DNA from: Nitrospira sp. UBA5698
GTDB taxonomy: Bacteria; Nitrospirota; Nitrospiria; Nitrospirales; Nitrospiraceae
Assembly (NCBI GenBank): GCA_002420115.1
Contig: DIHK01000007.1
Location: 1 to 46,290, forward strand
Direction: 5' to 3'
DNA length: 46,290 bases
The notes beneath the pieces are model-generated. The model saw nothing but the letters and a program-made list of their open reading frames with translations, had not been told where the DNA came from and searched no databases. Each line of letters starts with the position of its first letter. Within the stretch, counting starts at the first letter, position 1. A program made the translations under genes and the position numbers. This document shows, piece after piece, positions 1 through 7,524 of this stretch.

Positions 1-21
1 CGAATCCCGTTGGGACCACCA
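1..21 (+). tRNA. tRNA 3' end (truncated by window edge)
   Basis: The first bases read as the end of a T loop (CGAAT), the 3' half of a T stem (CCCGT), the 3' acceptor strand TGGGACC, discriminator A18 and an encoded CCA at 19-21. The matching 5' half and the anticodon lie outside the window, so the isoacceptor cannot be read. The implied acceptor GGTCCCA with discriminator A resembles tRNA-Glu genes of some bacteria, but that is recollection only. A terminator-like hairpin follows 60 bp downstream. Confidence 0.8.
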
Positions 22-80
22 CAACCAAGCTTGCTCACGCTGCGGCCCCTTTAGTGTCTTATCGAAATTGATGGCCGCGG

Positions 81-102
81 ATAAAACCCTTCGGGGTTTT
101 AT
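81..102 (+). terminator. Rho-independent terminator after the tRNA
   Basis: ATAAAACCC (81-89) pairs perfectly with GGGTTTTAT (94-102) around a TTCG loop. The T-rich 3' arm runs into ATTGTTC. This is a compact intrinsic terminator, placed to end the tRNA transcript before the gene at 142. Confidence 0.65.
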
Positions 103-141
103 TGTTCGATGCCACATGTTTCTTTCCCACGGGGGTGAATT

Positions 142-702
142 ATGAACCTCCTGACCTTCCGCTTCCGTGAGTCCCAGGCCGTAGACTTTTATTGGAACCT
201 CGAGCTGGCCAAGCGCGGATCTCTACGCGAATTCAAGGTGCATCCCAACATCGTCATCTACGAGTCGGCGTTCGACCTCCTGAACCCGATCCAAGTGGGG
301 CAGGCATTGTCCCTGGCCAAAGCCTTGGTGCTCGACAAGCGAGCCGAGGTGTTCTCGGGGAACACGTCCTTGAGCATGGTGACCGTCCGGGACGTGTTGC
401 AGTGCTATCAGCACTCGATGCAGGTCGACGACCATCATGCTCATTGTTGGTTCAAGATCCGGCTCACCTTTGACTTGACCGTGACACGATTTGAGGTGGA
501 GGCGGATGACTCGGGGAAGTCATTCGTGTTCCCCTGTCGATGTGCGGCCTCGCATGCGTACGGAATTCACTACGACCACCCGGGGACGGTCTACGACCAA
601 CTGGACTCGGCTTTGTGGCGGGCCGGCACACGGTGGTGTCCGCGACTCACGGATCTCTCGGAAATAAAACTCGTTAACGTGGAGTTGCAGACGAAGCGAT
701 GA
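142..702 (+). CDS. Hypothetical protein, 186 aa
   Basis: I do not recognise this protein. It is soluble in appearance, with no signal peptide or membrane segment. The middle holds a His-rich stretch (DDHHAHCW, about residues 95-102) and the C-terminal half has scattered Cys and His (CRCAASHAYGIHYDH, about 132-147). These could bind metal, but no standard motif is formed. The ATG at 142 is preceded by GGGGGTG at about 8 bp, a usable ribosome binding site. It stands alone between the tRNA terminator and a 300-bp gap. Codon use looks like that of its neighbours, which supports a real gene. Confidence 0.6.
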   Translation: MNLLTFRFRESQAVDFYWNLELAKRGSLREFKVHPNIVIYESAFDLLNPIQVGQALSLAKALVLDKRAEVFSGNTSLSMVTVRDVLQCYQHSMQVDDHHAHCWFKIRLTFDLTVTRFEVEADDSGKSFVFPCRCAASHAYGIHYDHPGTVYDQLDSALWRAGTRWCPRLTDLSEIKLVNVELQTKR

Positions 703-1003
703 AGATACTGAGGATGGATGGTCACCGGTCGGGTAGCCCCCGAAGTTCGGTGACCCTGTGGTTCTTTTTCGGATATGGTGCCCGCAGGGAACAGTAACCC
801 GCTCCTTCCTTCTTCTCCGGTGTACGTGGTGAGAGTCTGCCGCTTCTACAACCTGGCTTCGTAGCTCCACTGACAGCTCGCACCCTCCCGTGAGTCTTGT
901 CCTCCATGGATGGTCTTAACTGGAAATGATGCTCAGCGACAGGATACACTTTCCCACCATGGTAGCTTCAAAAACTATCCTGCGCAGTCGAGGGATCGAC
1001 GTG
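703..1003. other. Intergenic region, no gene seen
   Basis: About 300 bp between two hypothetical genes. Short open frames here look like chance. The only possible signal is a TACACT box at 945-950 with a poor TGGAAA 18 bp upstream, which could serve the gene starting at 1004. I see no RNA gene or repeat. Confidence 0.4.
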
Positions 1004-1690
1004 ATGGTGAAGTGGCTCGTCCCAGGTCTAGTGGCCGGTTTTCTCACCCTCGTCGTAAGCCCGCCGACTGGATGGGCCGAGTCAAGCAACACCCCGAGTG
1101 CTGATGGGCCGTCGTTAGACGAGACGATGGGGTTTATCAGGGATACCTGGGAAGCCTGTGCAACCATGCGCAGCGGGCTGCAACGGATGGCTCCGAAGGA
1201 CGGAGCGCCCTGGCAGTTGGATCGAACGGCCAAAGTCGACGTGGTGGTTCGGCCTCCCTCCGGCCTCCAATTCATTACAAGGATCAATGAACGGATGCGA
1301 TTCGGCGGGGCCCTTGATCTCCAAGCGCCGGTGGAAAAAGTTCAGGAGTTCGACTTGCGCGCCATGTCTCCCGAGGTCAGCTCCGAGCGAGAAGGAGAAG
1401 GAACGAACCTCTACGGCGTTCGGCTGCGCTGCACACGTGCAGCCTGTGTGACCGAATGGGTGGCAACGCTCTTGATACCGGGGAAGCCGATGCACGAACT
1501 CAAAACCGGCCGATTGATCATCGCAAACCTGGAGGAGCTCGTGTATGAGGATCGTGCGCCAAAGGACAAGCCGGGGGAAAAGAAAGGAGAACTCTCGCTT
1601 CCGGTCTGCGATGCAGCGGCCGCAGAGAGCCTATCGAAAGCTCTGAGCCACGCCATCACCAAGGCAGGCGGGAAGAAGCCGTTATTTTAG
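1004..1690 (+). CDS. Hypothetical exported protein, 228 aa
   Basis: The protein begins with a classic signal peptide: MVKW, a hydrophobic stretch of about 15 residues, then GWA-ES as a likely cleavage site near residue 25. The mature part is not recognised. It has two Cys in RLRCTRAACV (around residues 144-151), a Lys-rich stretch about 40 residues from the end and a third Cys (PVCDAAAA) close to the C-terminus. An upstream in-frame ATG at 926 exists, but 1004 is chosen because AGGG lies at about 9 bp and the signal peptide then sits at the N-terminus. GTG at 1001 is a possible alternative. It is probably periplasmic or outer-membrane associated. No function can be assigned. Confidence 0.65.
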   Translation: MVKWLVPGLVAGFLTLVVSPPTGWAESSNTPSADGPSLDETMGFIRDTWEACATMRSGLQRMAPKDGAPWQLDRTAKVDVVVRPPSGLQFITRINERMRFGGALDLQAPVEKVQEFDLRAMSPEVSSEREGEGTNLYGVRLRCTRAACVTEWVATLLIPGKPMHELKTGRLIIANLEELVYEDRAPKDKPGEKKGELSLPVCDAAAAESLSKALSHAITKAGGKKPLF

Positions 1691-2045
1691 AGCGTGGCTG
1701 AATGACCTGGAGCATGCAGAGACGCCCGGCCTGCATGCCGGCGCTTAGGGCCTGTCTCGTCGGCAGTGCGAGTGGAGCGCGTTCTCTCACCCGATGTTTC
1801 CTTCCGAATCGGCCCCGGCTCGCTTGCATCCAGGCTTGCGGGGAGGATGGAGGGACGAGGGATCTCAGAATTCGCTGTAATGAAAGTTCAGTAGGATAAG
1901 ATATCTTTCCGGCTGCTGGACCGTTCTTTACGAGCAGTCAAGTAGTGAGAATCCGCCCGCAACATTCATTGACGCCTCTATTCAGGGTTGTGTATAAACG
2001 AATCCACATCAGAGAATGGTTTGGGTGGCTGTAGAGGGTTGTCTT
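1691..2045. other. Intergenic region with one hairpin and a promoter
   Basis: No convincing gene in these 355 bp. GCATGCAG (1712-1719) pairs with CTGCATGC (1731-1738), a perfect 8-bp inverted repeat with an 11-base loop 22 bp after the preceding stop. It lacks a T-run and may mark transcript end or processing. The only other signal is the promoter at 1969-1998, listed separately. Confidence 0.45.
1969..1998 (+). promoter_or_regulatory. Sigma70-type promoter for the deoxyhypusine-synthase-like gene
   Basis: TTGACG at 1969-1974 and TATAAA at 1993-1998 with an 18-bp spacer. The predicted start near 2005 leaves about 40 bases of leader before the ATG at 2046, which carries an AGAGGG ribosome site. 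Confidence 0.5.
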
Positions 2046-3152
2046 ATGTATGCACGCGAGTTTCGTGATGGAGCCAAAGACGGATTAGAGGCGCTTGAGC
2101 CGCTGGATCCCGACAAGATTTCTTCGTTCGGCGAACTGCTGGAGGCGATGGGAAAGACGGCCTTCGGTGGACGGCATGTGGGGAAGGCCTTCGAGGTGCT
2201 CTCGGCGATGATCGAAGATCCCGAGTGCAAGGTCGTGATGACGTTGTCCGGTGCGATGACCATCGCCAAGATGGGGAAGATCATCACCAAGATGATCGAT
2301 GAGGGAATGGTGCAGTGCATCATCTCAACCGGCGCATTAATGGCTCATGGCCTGAGCGAGTCTGTCGGCAAGACCCACTATCGGCATGATCCCTCGATGA
2401 GCGACGAAGAGTTGTTCAAGAAGGGATACAACCGCGTCTATGACACGCTCGAGATGGAAGCGAATTTGAACTATGTTGAGCATGTCGTGGCGCAGACGCT
2501 GAAGCGGCTGGATCAGGATCGGCCGCTGTCGTCGCATGTGATCACGAGAGAACTTGGAAAGACGTTGGCAGAAGAACTGCAGGGTGACGGCATTCTGAAA
2601 AGTGCCTACCTGAAAAATGTACCGGTGTACATTCCAGCCTTTACGGATTCAGAGGTGGGACTGGATATCGGAACCTTGGCGATGGCGCGGCAAGTCGAGC
2701 AAGCTCGTTCACGGGGCGATCAGAATGGTGATCTGGGGATCTTGCAGACGATTCTGCAATACCACCCGTCATTTAATCCGTACCTCGACCTGAATAGCTA
2801 TGCCGACCATATGCTCTCCGCGAAGCGACGGGGAATTTTTACGATCGGTGGCGGCGTGCCACGCAACTGGGCGCAACAAGTCGGCCCCTATGTTGAAGTG
2901 GGCAACCTTCGGTTAGGGCTGAATGTGACACCGCCTCGATTTTACTATGGCGTGAGAATTTGCCCCGAACCGGACTATTGGGGGGGGCTCAGCGGCTGTA
3001 CGTATCAGGAAGGGCTCTCCTGGGGGAAATTTGTGGCGCCGAAAGACGGTGGGCGATTCGCCGAAGTCTTGAGCGACGCCACCGTTGTGTGGCCGCTGCT
3101 GATGATGGGCCTGCTGGAAAGAAGAAAAGCCGGAGTGGTACGCGGTTCATGA
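2046..3152 (+). CDS. Deoxyhypusine-synthase-like protein (possible homospermidine synthase), 368 aa
   Basis: Belongs to the deoxyhypusine synthase fold family, whose members move an aminobutyl group from spermidine or a related amine using NAD. Family landmarks visible are TLSGAM and STGAL in the N-terminal half, the GGGVPRNW loop near residues 268-275, and SGCTYQEGLSWGK near 316-328, matching the human SGARPDEAVSWGK segment. Bacteria lack eIF5A, so the classical reaction is unlikely; bacterial homologues have been linked to homospermidine synthesis. The residue aligning with human catalytic Lys329 is Arg here (about residue 273). ATG 2046 is chosen over 2016 because AGAGGG lies 7 bp upstream. 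The stop overlaps the next gene by 4 bp. Confidence 0.8.
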   Translation: MYAREFRDGAKDGLEALEPLDPDKISSFGELLEAMGKTAFGGRHVGKAFEVLSAMIEDPECKVVMTLSGAMTIAKMGKIITKMIDEGMVQCIISTGALMAHGLSESVGKTHYRHDPSMSDEELFKKGYNRVYDTLEMEANLNYVEHVVAQTLKRLDQDRPLSSHVITRELGKTLAEELQGDGILKSAYLKNVPVYIPAFTDSEVGLDIGTLAMARQVEQARSRGDQNGDLGILQTILQYHPSFNPYLDLNSYADHMLSAKRRGIFTIGGGVPRNWAQQVGPYVEVGNLRLGLNVTPPRFYYGVRICPEPDYWGGLSGCTYQEGLSWGKFVAPKDGGRFAEVLSDATVVWPLLMMGLLERRKAGVVRGS

Positions 3153-3790
3153 TCTGGTCGATGGGACAACGGTTGTGTCTGGCGGTCATCGTGGGCCTGC
3201 TTTTGTGGGCGGTGCCGGTTTCTGCCGCAACTTCGGGTGAGACTGATCTGCGGATGAGGGGGCAAGCCAATGCCCCAGTCACCTTGATTGAATACTCGGA
3301 TTTTACCTGCGGGTTTTGTTTGAAATTCTTCAAACAGACATGGCCGCGAATTCAGGCGCGGTACGTCGATACGGGGAAAGTGCGATTTGTGTATCGAGAT
3401 TTTCCGCGAGGCGACCAAGGGACGGGACTCGATGCGGCGACGGCGGCACGATGTGCCGGTGAACAGGGCCAGTATTGGGCGATGCATGACCGGTTGTTTT
3501 CCGAAGGAGGACAGCTGGACAAGCAGGTGTATCGGCGACATGCGGCGACATTGAGTCTGGATCAAACTGCTTTCGAGCGCTGCATGAGCGATGGGCGGTT
3601 TACGAAGGCGATTTTCGAGGACCGCCAGGAAGCCAATCAGTGGGGGTTTCATGGGACTCCTGGGTTCATCCTGGTGCGGACGGCGACGGAGCCGACGGAA
3701 AAAGAACCGGCTGTGGCTATTCCTGGCGCATTTCCCTTCGAGATGTTCGCGGAAGAGATCGATCGGTTATTGGCGAACGGTAAAAAGTAG
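3149..3790 (+). CDS. DsbA-family thioredoxin-like periplasmic protein, 213 aa
   Basis: A signal peptide (MIWSMGQRLCLAV, hydrophobic stretch, VSAAT) is followed by a thioredoxin-fold domain. The family start APVTLIEYSDFTC is clear and the redox motif is CGFC near residues 51-54. The helical insert typical of DsbA/DsbG relatives follows, with ARCAGEQGQYWAMHDRLF, and the cis-Pro loop is HGTPGFILV. It should act as an exported disulfide oxidase, isomerase or reductase. The start ATG overlaps the stop of the upstream gene (ATGA), which implies translational coupling, though the two functions are not obviously related. ATG 3161 is an alternative start. Confidence 0.85.
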   Translation: MIWSMGQRLCLAVIVGLLLWAVPVSAATSGETDLRMRGQANAPVTLIEYSDFTCGFCLKFFKQTWPRIQARYVDTGKVRFVYRDFPRGDQGTGLDAATAARCAGEQGQYWAMHDRLFSEGGQLDKQVYRRHAATLSLDQTAFERCMSDGRFTKAIFEDRQEANQWGFHGTPGFILVRTATEPTEKEPAVAIPGAFPFEMFAEEIDRLLANGKK

Positions 3791-3823
3791 CAGCAGTGTG
3801 CGGCTGAATAATGTGGGCTAGGG

Positions 3824-3852
3824 TTGACATCGGTACTCAGGTGCGATAGTCC
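3824..3852 (+). promoter_or_regulatory. Probable sigma70-type promoter
   Basis: A perfect TTGACA (3824-3829) is followed at 17 bp by TAGTCC (3847-3852), a weak -10. It lies 30 bp upstream of the small zinc-ribbon gene. Confidence 0.4.
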
Positions 3853-3881
3853 TCTGTATCATATAAGGGAGAGGTATCCCT

Positions 3882-4154
3882 ATGGCTTCGATGCAATCGT
3901 TCTGGCCGGTCTCTCATCGCGATGACGACTTCTGGGTGTGCATGTCATGCCTCACGGAAGTCTTTTATCGAAAAGTTCCGATGCCGGATTGTCCGTCCTG
4001 TCATGGTGTCTCGACCTACGAGGGGTTTACCTTGGAGGCGATTCGTGATTGGGGGACGGAAGAGTTGATCGCCAAGGCCATTGCCGCAGAGGAGGCAGCC
4101 GCGAGTGTGCAACCGGCAGCCGAACCGGCTGCGTCGGTGGAAGCGGCGGATTAA
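3882..4154 (+). CDS. Small zinc-ribbon protein, 90 aa
   Basis: The N-terminal half carries two CxxC knuckles, CMSC near residues 20-23 and CPSC near 37-40, separated by 13 residues. This is the spacing of a rubredoxin-like or zinc-ribbon fold. The C-terminal third is Ala/Glu-rich and low in complexity (AAEEAAASVQPAAEP), probably disordered. GGAGAGG sits about 7 bp before the ATG. The function is unknown; small zinc ribbons of this kind can act as partner or scaffold proteins. It lies just upstream of the aldehyde dehydrogenase with about 38 bp between them, so the two may be co-transcribed. Confidence 0.75.
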   Translation: MASMQSFWPVSHRDDDFWVCMSCLTEVFYRKVPMPDCPSCHGVSTYEGFTLEAIRDWGTEELIAKAIAAEEAAASVQPAAEPAASVEAAD

Positions 4155-4192
4155 TACCAACCCTCATCCAAGAGACTCCAGCGAATCTTCCC

Positions 4193-5647
4193 GTGCAGGA
4201 ATCCCGTCCATTTCTCGTTCAAGGCCAGTGGAAACAGGGTGCGGTCGCGACTCCGGTCGTCGATCCGTTCACCGGAAAATCCATCGCGCAGGTCGCTCAA
4301 GCCACTGAGGCCGATGTCGAGGAGGCCATCGAATCGACGTCCGGTTCGGCGGCGGTGATGGCACAGTTGCCGGGACATGCCCGGTACAATATGCTCCAGC
4401 AGATCGCCGCGTTGCTCTACCGACGGCGAGACGAGTGCGCGCAGACCATCACGGCCGAGGCGGGGAAGCCGATCACTGATGCCAAGCGGGAGGTCAGTCG
4501 CGCCATCCAGACGTTCACCGTAGCAGCCGAAGAGTCGCGGCGGATTGCGGGCGAGGTGGTGCCGCTTGATTGGACGCCAGGCTTTGATACCCATCTCGGC
4601 GTCCTTCGCCGGTTCCCGATCGGTCCGATTCTCGGCATCACCCCCTTCAACTTTCCACTGAATCTTGTAGCGCACAAGGTGGCGCCGGCACTCGCAGCGG
4701 GGAATCCGATCCTGATCAAGCCGGCCCCGCAGACACCCTTGACGGCCCTGCTGCTTGGCGAGATCGCGCTCGAGGCGGGCGTGCCCCCCGGTGGACTGAA
4801 TGTCGTGCCCTGCGACAACACCCTTGCTGAACGGATGGTGATCGATCCTCGATTCAAACTGCTGAGTTTCACCGGCAGTGTGTCGGTGGGATGGATGTTG
4901 AAGGCCAAATGCGGGAAGAAAAAAGTCACGCTCGAGCTCGGCGGCAACGCAGGCGTAGTGATCGAACCGGATGCCGACTTGGAGCTGGCTGCGCAGCGCT
5001 GCGCCGCAGGTGGGTTCGGGTATGCCGGCCAGACCTGCATTTCGGTGCAGCGGGTGTTCGTGCATCAGGCGGTTGTCGACGCGTTTACGACCAAACTCCT
5101 CATGCATGTGGCTCGGCTCAAACTCGGTGATCCCGCCGAGGAGACGACGACCATCGGGCCTCTCATCGATCAAGCCGCCGCGCAACGAGTAGAGAGCTGG
5201 ATCGGCGAAGCGGTGGCGGACGGGGCCCGCCTGCTCTTGGGCGGGAAACGGATCGGGTCGTTGGTGGAAGCCACGGTATTGGGGAATGTGAAGCCTGAGA
5301 TGAAGGTCTCCTGTCGAGAGGTGTTCGGGCCGGTCGTGACCGTGACCCCCTATCGCCAGCTCAGCGAGGCTGTGGCGTTGCTCAATCAATCGGACTTTGG
5401 ATTGCAGGCCGGCCTTTTCACTCAGGACATCAACAAGATCTTTTACGCATTTCGTCACCTTGAAGTCGGAGCCGTCTTGGCGAACGAAATTCCGACGTTC
5501 CGGGCGGACCATATGCCCTACGGCGGCGTGAAGGATTCGGGGTTGGGGCGCGAAGGCGTCCGGGCCGCGATCGAGGATATGACCGAACCCAGGATGCTCA
5601 TCATGAACCTCAAGGAACCATCCACTCCATCCGAAAAAAGTGTCTAG
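4193..5647 (+). CDS. NAD(P)-dependent aldehyde dehydrogenase, 484 aa
   Basis: A full-length ALDH-superfamily enzyme that oxidises an aldehyde to a carboxylate (or acyl product) with NAD(P). Visible landmarks are TPFNFP with the oxyanion Asn near 153, the cofactor Lys segment ILIKPA, FTGS, the general-base Glu in LELGG near 248, the nucleophile Cys in GQTC near 282, and EVFGPV. GTG 4193 is chosen because it gives the usual N-terminus just before the first strand; longer reading would run back into the zinc-ribbon gene. The ribosome site is weak, so the start is uncertain. The substrate is unknown. Its position beside arginine decarboxylase and agmatinase makes an amine-derived aldehyde possible, but that is inference. 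Confidence 0.85.
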   Translation: MQESRPFLVQGQWKQGAVATPVVDPFTGKSIAQVAQATEADVEEAIESTSGSAAVMAQLPGHARYNMLQQIAALLYRRRDECAQTITAEAGKPITDAKREVSRAIQTFTVAAEESRRIAGEVVPLDWTPGFDTHLGVLRRFPIGPILGITPFNFPLNLVAHKVAPALAAGNPILIKPAPQTPLTALLLGEIALEAGVPPGGLNVVPCDNTLAERMVIDPRFKLLSFTGSVSVGWMLKAKCGKKKVTLELGGNAGVVIEPDADLELAAQRCAAGGFGYAGQTCISVQRVFVHQAVVDAFTTKLLMHVARLKLGDPAEETTTIGPLIDQAAAQRVESWIGEAVADGARLLLGGKRIGSLVEATVLGNVKPEMKVSCREVFGPVVTVTPYRQLSEAVALLNQSDFGLQAGLFTQDINKIFYAFRHLEVGAVLANEIPTFRADHMPYGGVKDSGLGREGVRAAIEDMTEPRMLIMNLKEPSTPSEKSV

Positions 5648-5653
5648 AAGATA

Positions 5654-5682
5654 TTGCGAAGCCGGTTCAATCTTGCTACAAC
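5654..5682 (+). promoter_or_regulatory. Probable promoter for the decarboxylase gene
   Basis: TTGCGA (5654-5659) and TACAAC (5677-5682) with a 17-bp spacer, just after the aldehyde dehydrogenase stop and 119 bp before the decarboxylase start. This suggests that decarboxylase and agmatinase can be expressed separately from the dehydrogenase. Confidence 0.35.
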
Positions 5683-5800
5683 AAACGCCCGATGCACGCG
5701 GTGGTACGGAGCCGTCTGTGTCTCAGGCTGACCGCTTGAACGCACGTCACGCAACGATTTCCGAACAACCAGAAAGGCGGATAGCCGGACGAAAGGGGAG

Positions 5801-6373
5801 ATGATGGTACCTACGCATATGTTTCTCACGAGAGGGGTGGGAGTCCACAAGGAAAAGCTGGCCTCCTTCGAAGAGGCGTTGCGCAGCGCTGGTGTGGCGT
5901 ACTGCAACCTGGTCAGCGTGTCCTCCATCCTTCCGCCGCACTGCAAGATCATCCCCCGAAAGCGCGGTGAGCAACTGCTGAAGCCCGGCGAAATCACCTT
6001 TTGTGTCATGGCCCGATCCGAAACCAATGAACGGAATCAGCTCGTGTCGGCGTCTGTGGGGCTCGCCAAGCCGACCGACCGCGGGACGTACGGATATCTG
6101 TCCGAGCACCATGCCCACGGCGAGACGGATGAAGAGACGGGAGAATACACCGAAGACTTGGCGGCACAGATGTTAGCCACGACCTTAGGCGTCGAGTTCG
6201 ATCCCAATGTCGCCTGGAAAGAGCGGGAACAGGTGTTCAAGATGGGTGGGAAGATCGTGCAGACGTTGAATATCACCCAGTCGGCCGTCGGGAAGAAGGG
6301 CAAGTGGACGACGGTCATCGCGCTGGCCGTGTTTATCCCACCGGAAAACGTACCCTCTCGTCCTCGCCGGTAA
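5801..6373 (+). CDS. pdaD: Pyruvoyl-dependent arginine decarboxylase, 190 aa
   Basis: Converts arginine to agmatine, the first step of putrescine synthesis by the agmatine route. The enzyme is made as a proenzyme that cleaves itself between two serines; the motif LVSVSSILPP places these at residues 41-42, and the new N-terminal Ser becomes the pyruvoyl group. Length, the N-terminal FLTRGVGVH strand and the PHCKIIP segment all fit the family. Two ATG codons (5801, 5804) follow AAAGGGGAG; 5804 has better spacing. The agmatinase gene follows 65 bp downstream, making a two-gene arginine-to-putrescine module. Confidence 0.92.
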   Translation: MMVPTHMFLTRGVGVHKEKLASFEEALRSAGVAYCNLVSVSSILPPHCKIIPRKRGEQLLKPGEITFCVMARSETNERNQLVSASVGLAKPTDRGTYGYLSEHHAHGETDEETGEYTEDLAAQMLATTLGVEFDPNVAWKEREQVFKMGGKIVQTLNITQSAVGKKGKWTTVIALAVFIPPENVPSRPRR

Positions 6374-6438
6374 ATGCCTGTGGTGTTTGCCTACATGGGT
6401 ATGCTTCGGCCGCTCACCCCACGAAGGGAAGGATCAGC

Positions 6439-7371
6439 ATGACGCTTCCTGTTGGTTGGGAAGGACCGGATCGCAACTTTCTGGGAATCGACGAACCCTG
6501 GTGCCATCCGGACCATGCGGGTGTCTACGTCCTGCCGGCTCCGTATGAGCACACCTCCAGCTACATCCGTGGTTCAGACCATGGCCCCTCCGCGATCTTA
6601 GAAGCCTCTGCTCAGGTGGAATTCTACGACGAACAACTGCGATGCGAGCCCTATCGAGAATGGGGTGGCGTGGCCACGGCATCTCCATTGGAACTGAACG
6701 GCAAGGTTGATCGCGCTGCCGTCGATGCGATTGAGGCGTTTGTATCACCGCATGTCGGATCCGGACGGTTTCTGGTCACCCTGACGGGGGAACATACCGG
6801 TGCGTTGGGTGCGATTCGCGCCCATGCCAAGCAATATCCGAAGATGACGGTGTTGCAAATCGATGCCCATGGCGATCTGCGTGAAGCGTATCAGGATAAT
6901 CCGTTCAGCCATGCCAGTGTCATGGCACGGGTGGTGGATGACGGATTACCGCTCGTGCAGGTGGGCATCCGCTCGATCAGTTCTGAAGAGATCGCTCGTA
7001 TCGACAGGACGGATCGCATCAAGACCTTCTTTGCGGCAACCATCCTCGACCCATCCGGTCCGTATGAGGGGAAAGCGGCGAAGTGGATTCCTGACGTCGT
7101 CGCGGCCTGCCGAACGCCGGTGTATCTGACGTTTGATTGCGATGGGCTGGATGCATCGATTATTCCGGCCTTGGGTACTCCCGAGCCTGGGGGGCTCGGA
7201 TGGTACGACACACTCAATCTCATCACGGCTCTTGCCGATGGACCAGGGATCGTGGGGATGGATATCAGCGAGATCGCTCCCATTGAAGGATTTGTCGCGC
7301 CGCAATTTTCCATTGCACGGCTGATCTACCGCATGCTCGGTCGCATCAGGGCCGGTCGCCGCGTCCATTGA
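6439..7371 (+). CDS. speB: Agmatinase (arginase/ureohydrolase family), 310 aa
   Basis: Hydrolyses agmatine to putrescine and urea at a dinuclear manganese site. The metal-ligand motifs of ureohydrolases are present in order: GEHT, QIDAHGDLRE, SHASVM, and FDCDGLDASIIPALGTPEPGG. Specificity for agmatine rather than arginine is inferred from the adjacent arginine decarboxylase. ATG 6439 is chosen because GGAAGGA lies 5 bp upstream; a longer frame reaching back to 6304 overlaps the decarboxylase and has no ribosome site. The gene ends just before a region of 7-bp-phased repeats. Confidence 0.92.
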   Translation: MTLPVGWEGPDRNFLGIDEPWCHPDHAGVYVLPAPYEHTSSYIRGSDHGPSAILEASAQVEFYDEQLRCEPYREWGGVATASPLELNGKVDRAAVDAIEAFVSPHVGSGRFLVTLTGEHTGALGAIRAHAKQYPKMTVLQIDAHGDLREAYQDNPFSHASVMARVVDDGLPLVQVGIRSISSEEIARIDRTDRIKTFFAATILDPSGPYEGKAAKWIPDVVAACRTPVYLTFDCDGLDASIIPALGTPEPGGLGWYDTLNLITALADGPGIVGMDISEIAPIEGFVAPQFSIARLIYRMLGRIRAGRRVH

Positions 7372-7410
7372 GCCGAACATTGAGATGAAGCGGTCGCAAG
7401 GTTGCACGCT

Positions 7411-7474
7411 CGTTCTTTATCCTCGGTATTTCGCAAACGAACGACGCTTCACGAGACACGCTTCACACGCTTGA
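7411..7474 (+). repeat. Degenerate heptamer-phased repeat
   Basis: CGCTTCA (7445-7451), CGAGACA (7452-7458) and CGCTTCA (7459-7465) are consecutive 7-bp units. CGCTTGA follows at 7468, and CGTTCTT (7411) and CGCAAACGAACGA (7432-7444) lie upstream. The pattern matches the longer array at 40774-40850. It occupies the gap between the agmatinase and pseudouridine synthase genes. Confidence 0.55.
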
Positions 7475-7524
7475 GGGCAAGCGTAACAGCCTGTTTGAGT
7501 ATCCGGCGATGAGGCTGATTCTCT

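Noticed and set aside
1702..1899. Small plus-strand gene in the gap before the deoxyhypusine-synthase-like gene
   Set aside because: No ribosome site, low-information Arg/Cys-rich sequence, and it contains an inverted repeat.
4151..5512. 453-codon minus-strand open frame opposite the aldehyde dehydrogenase
   Set aside because: The plus strand carries every ALDH motif; the minus frame has no recognisable domain.
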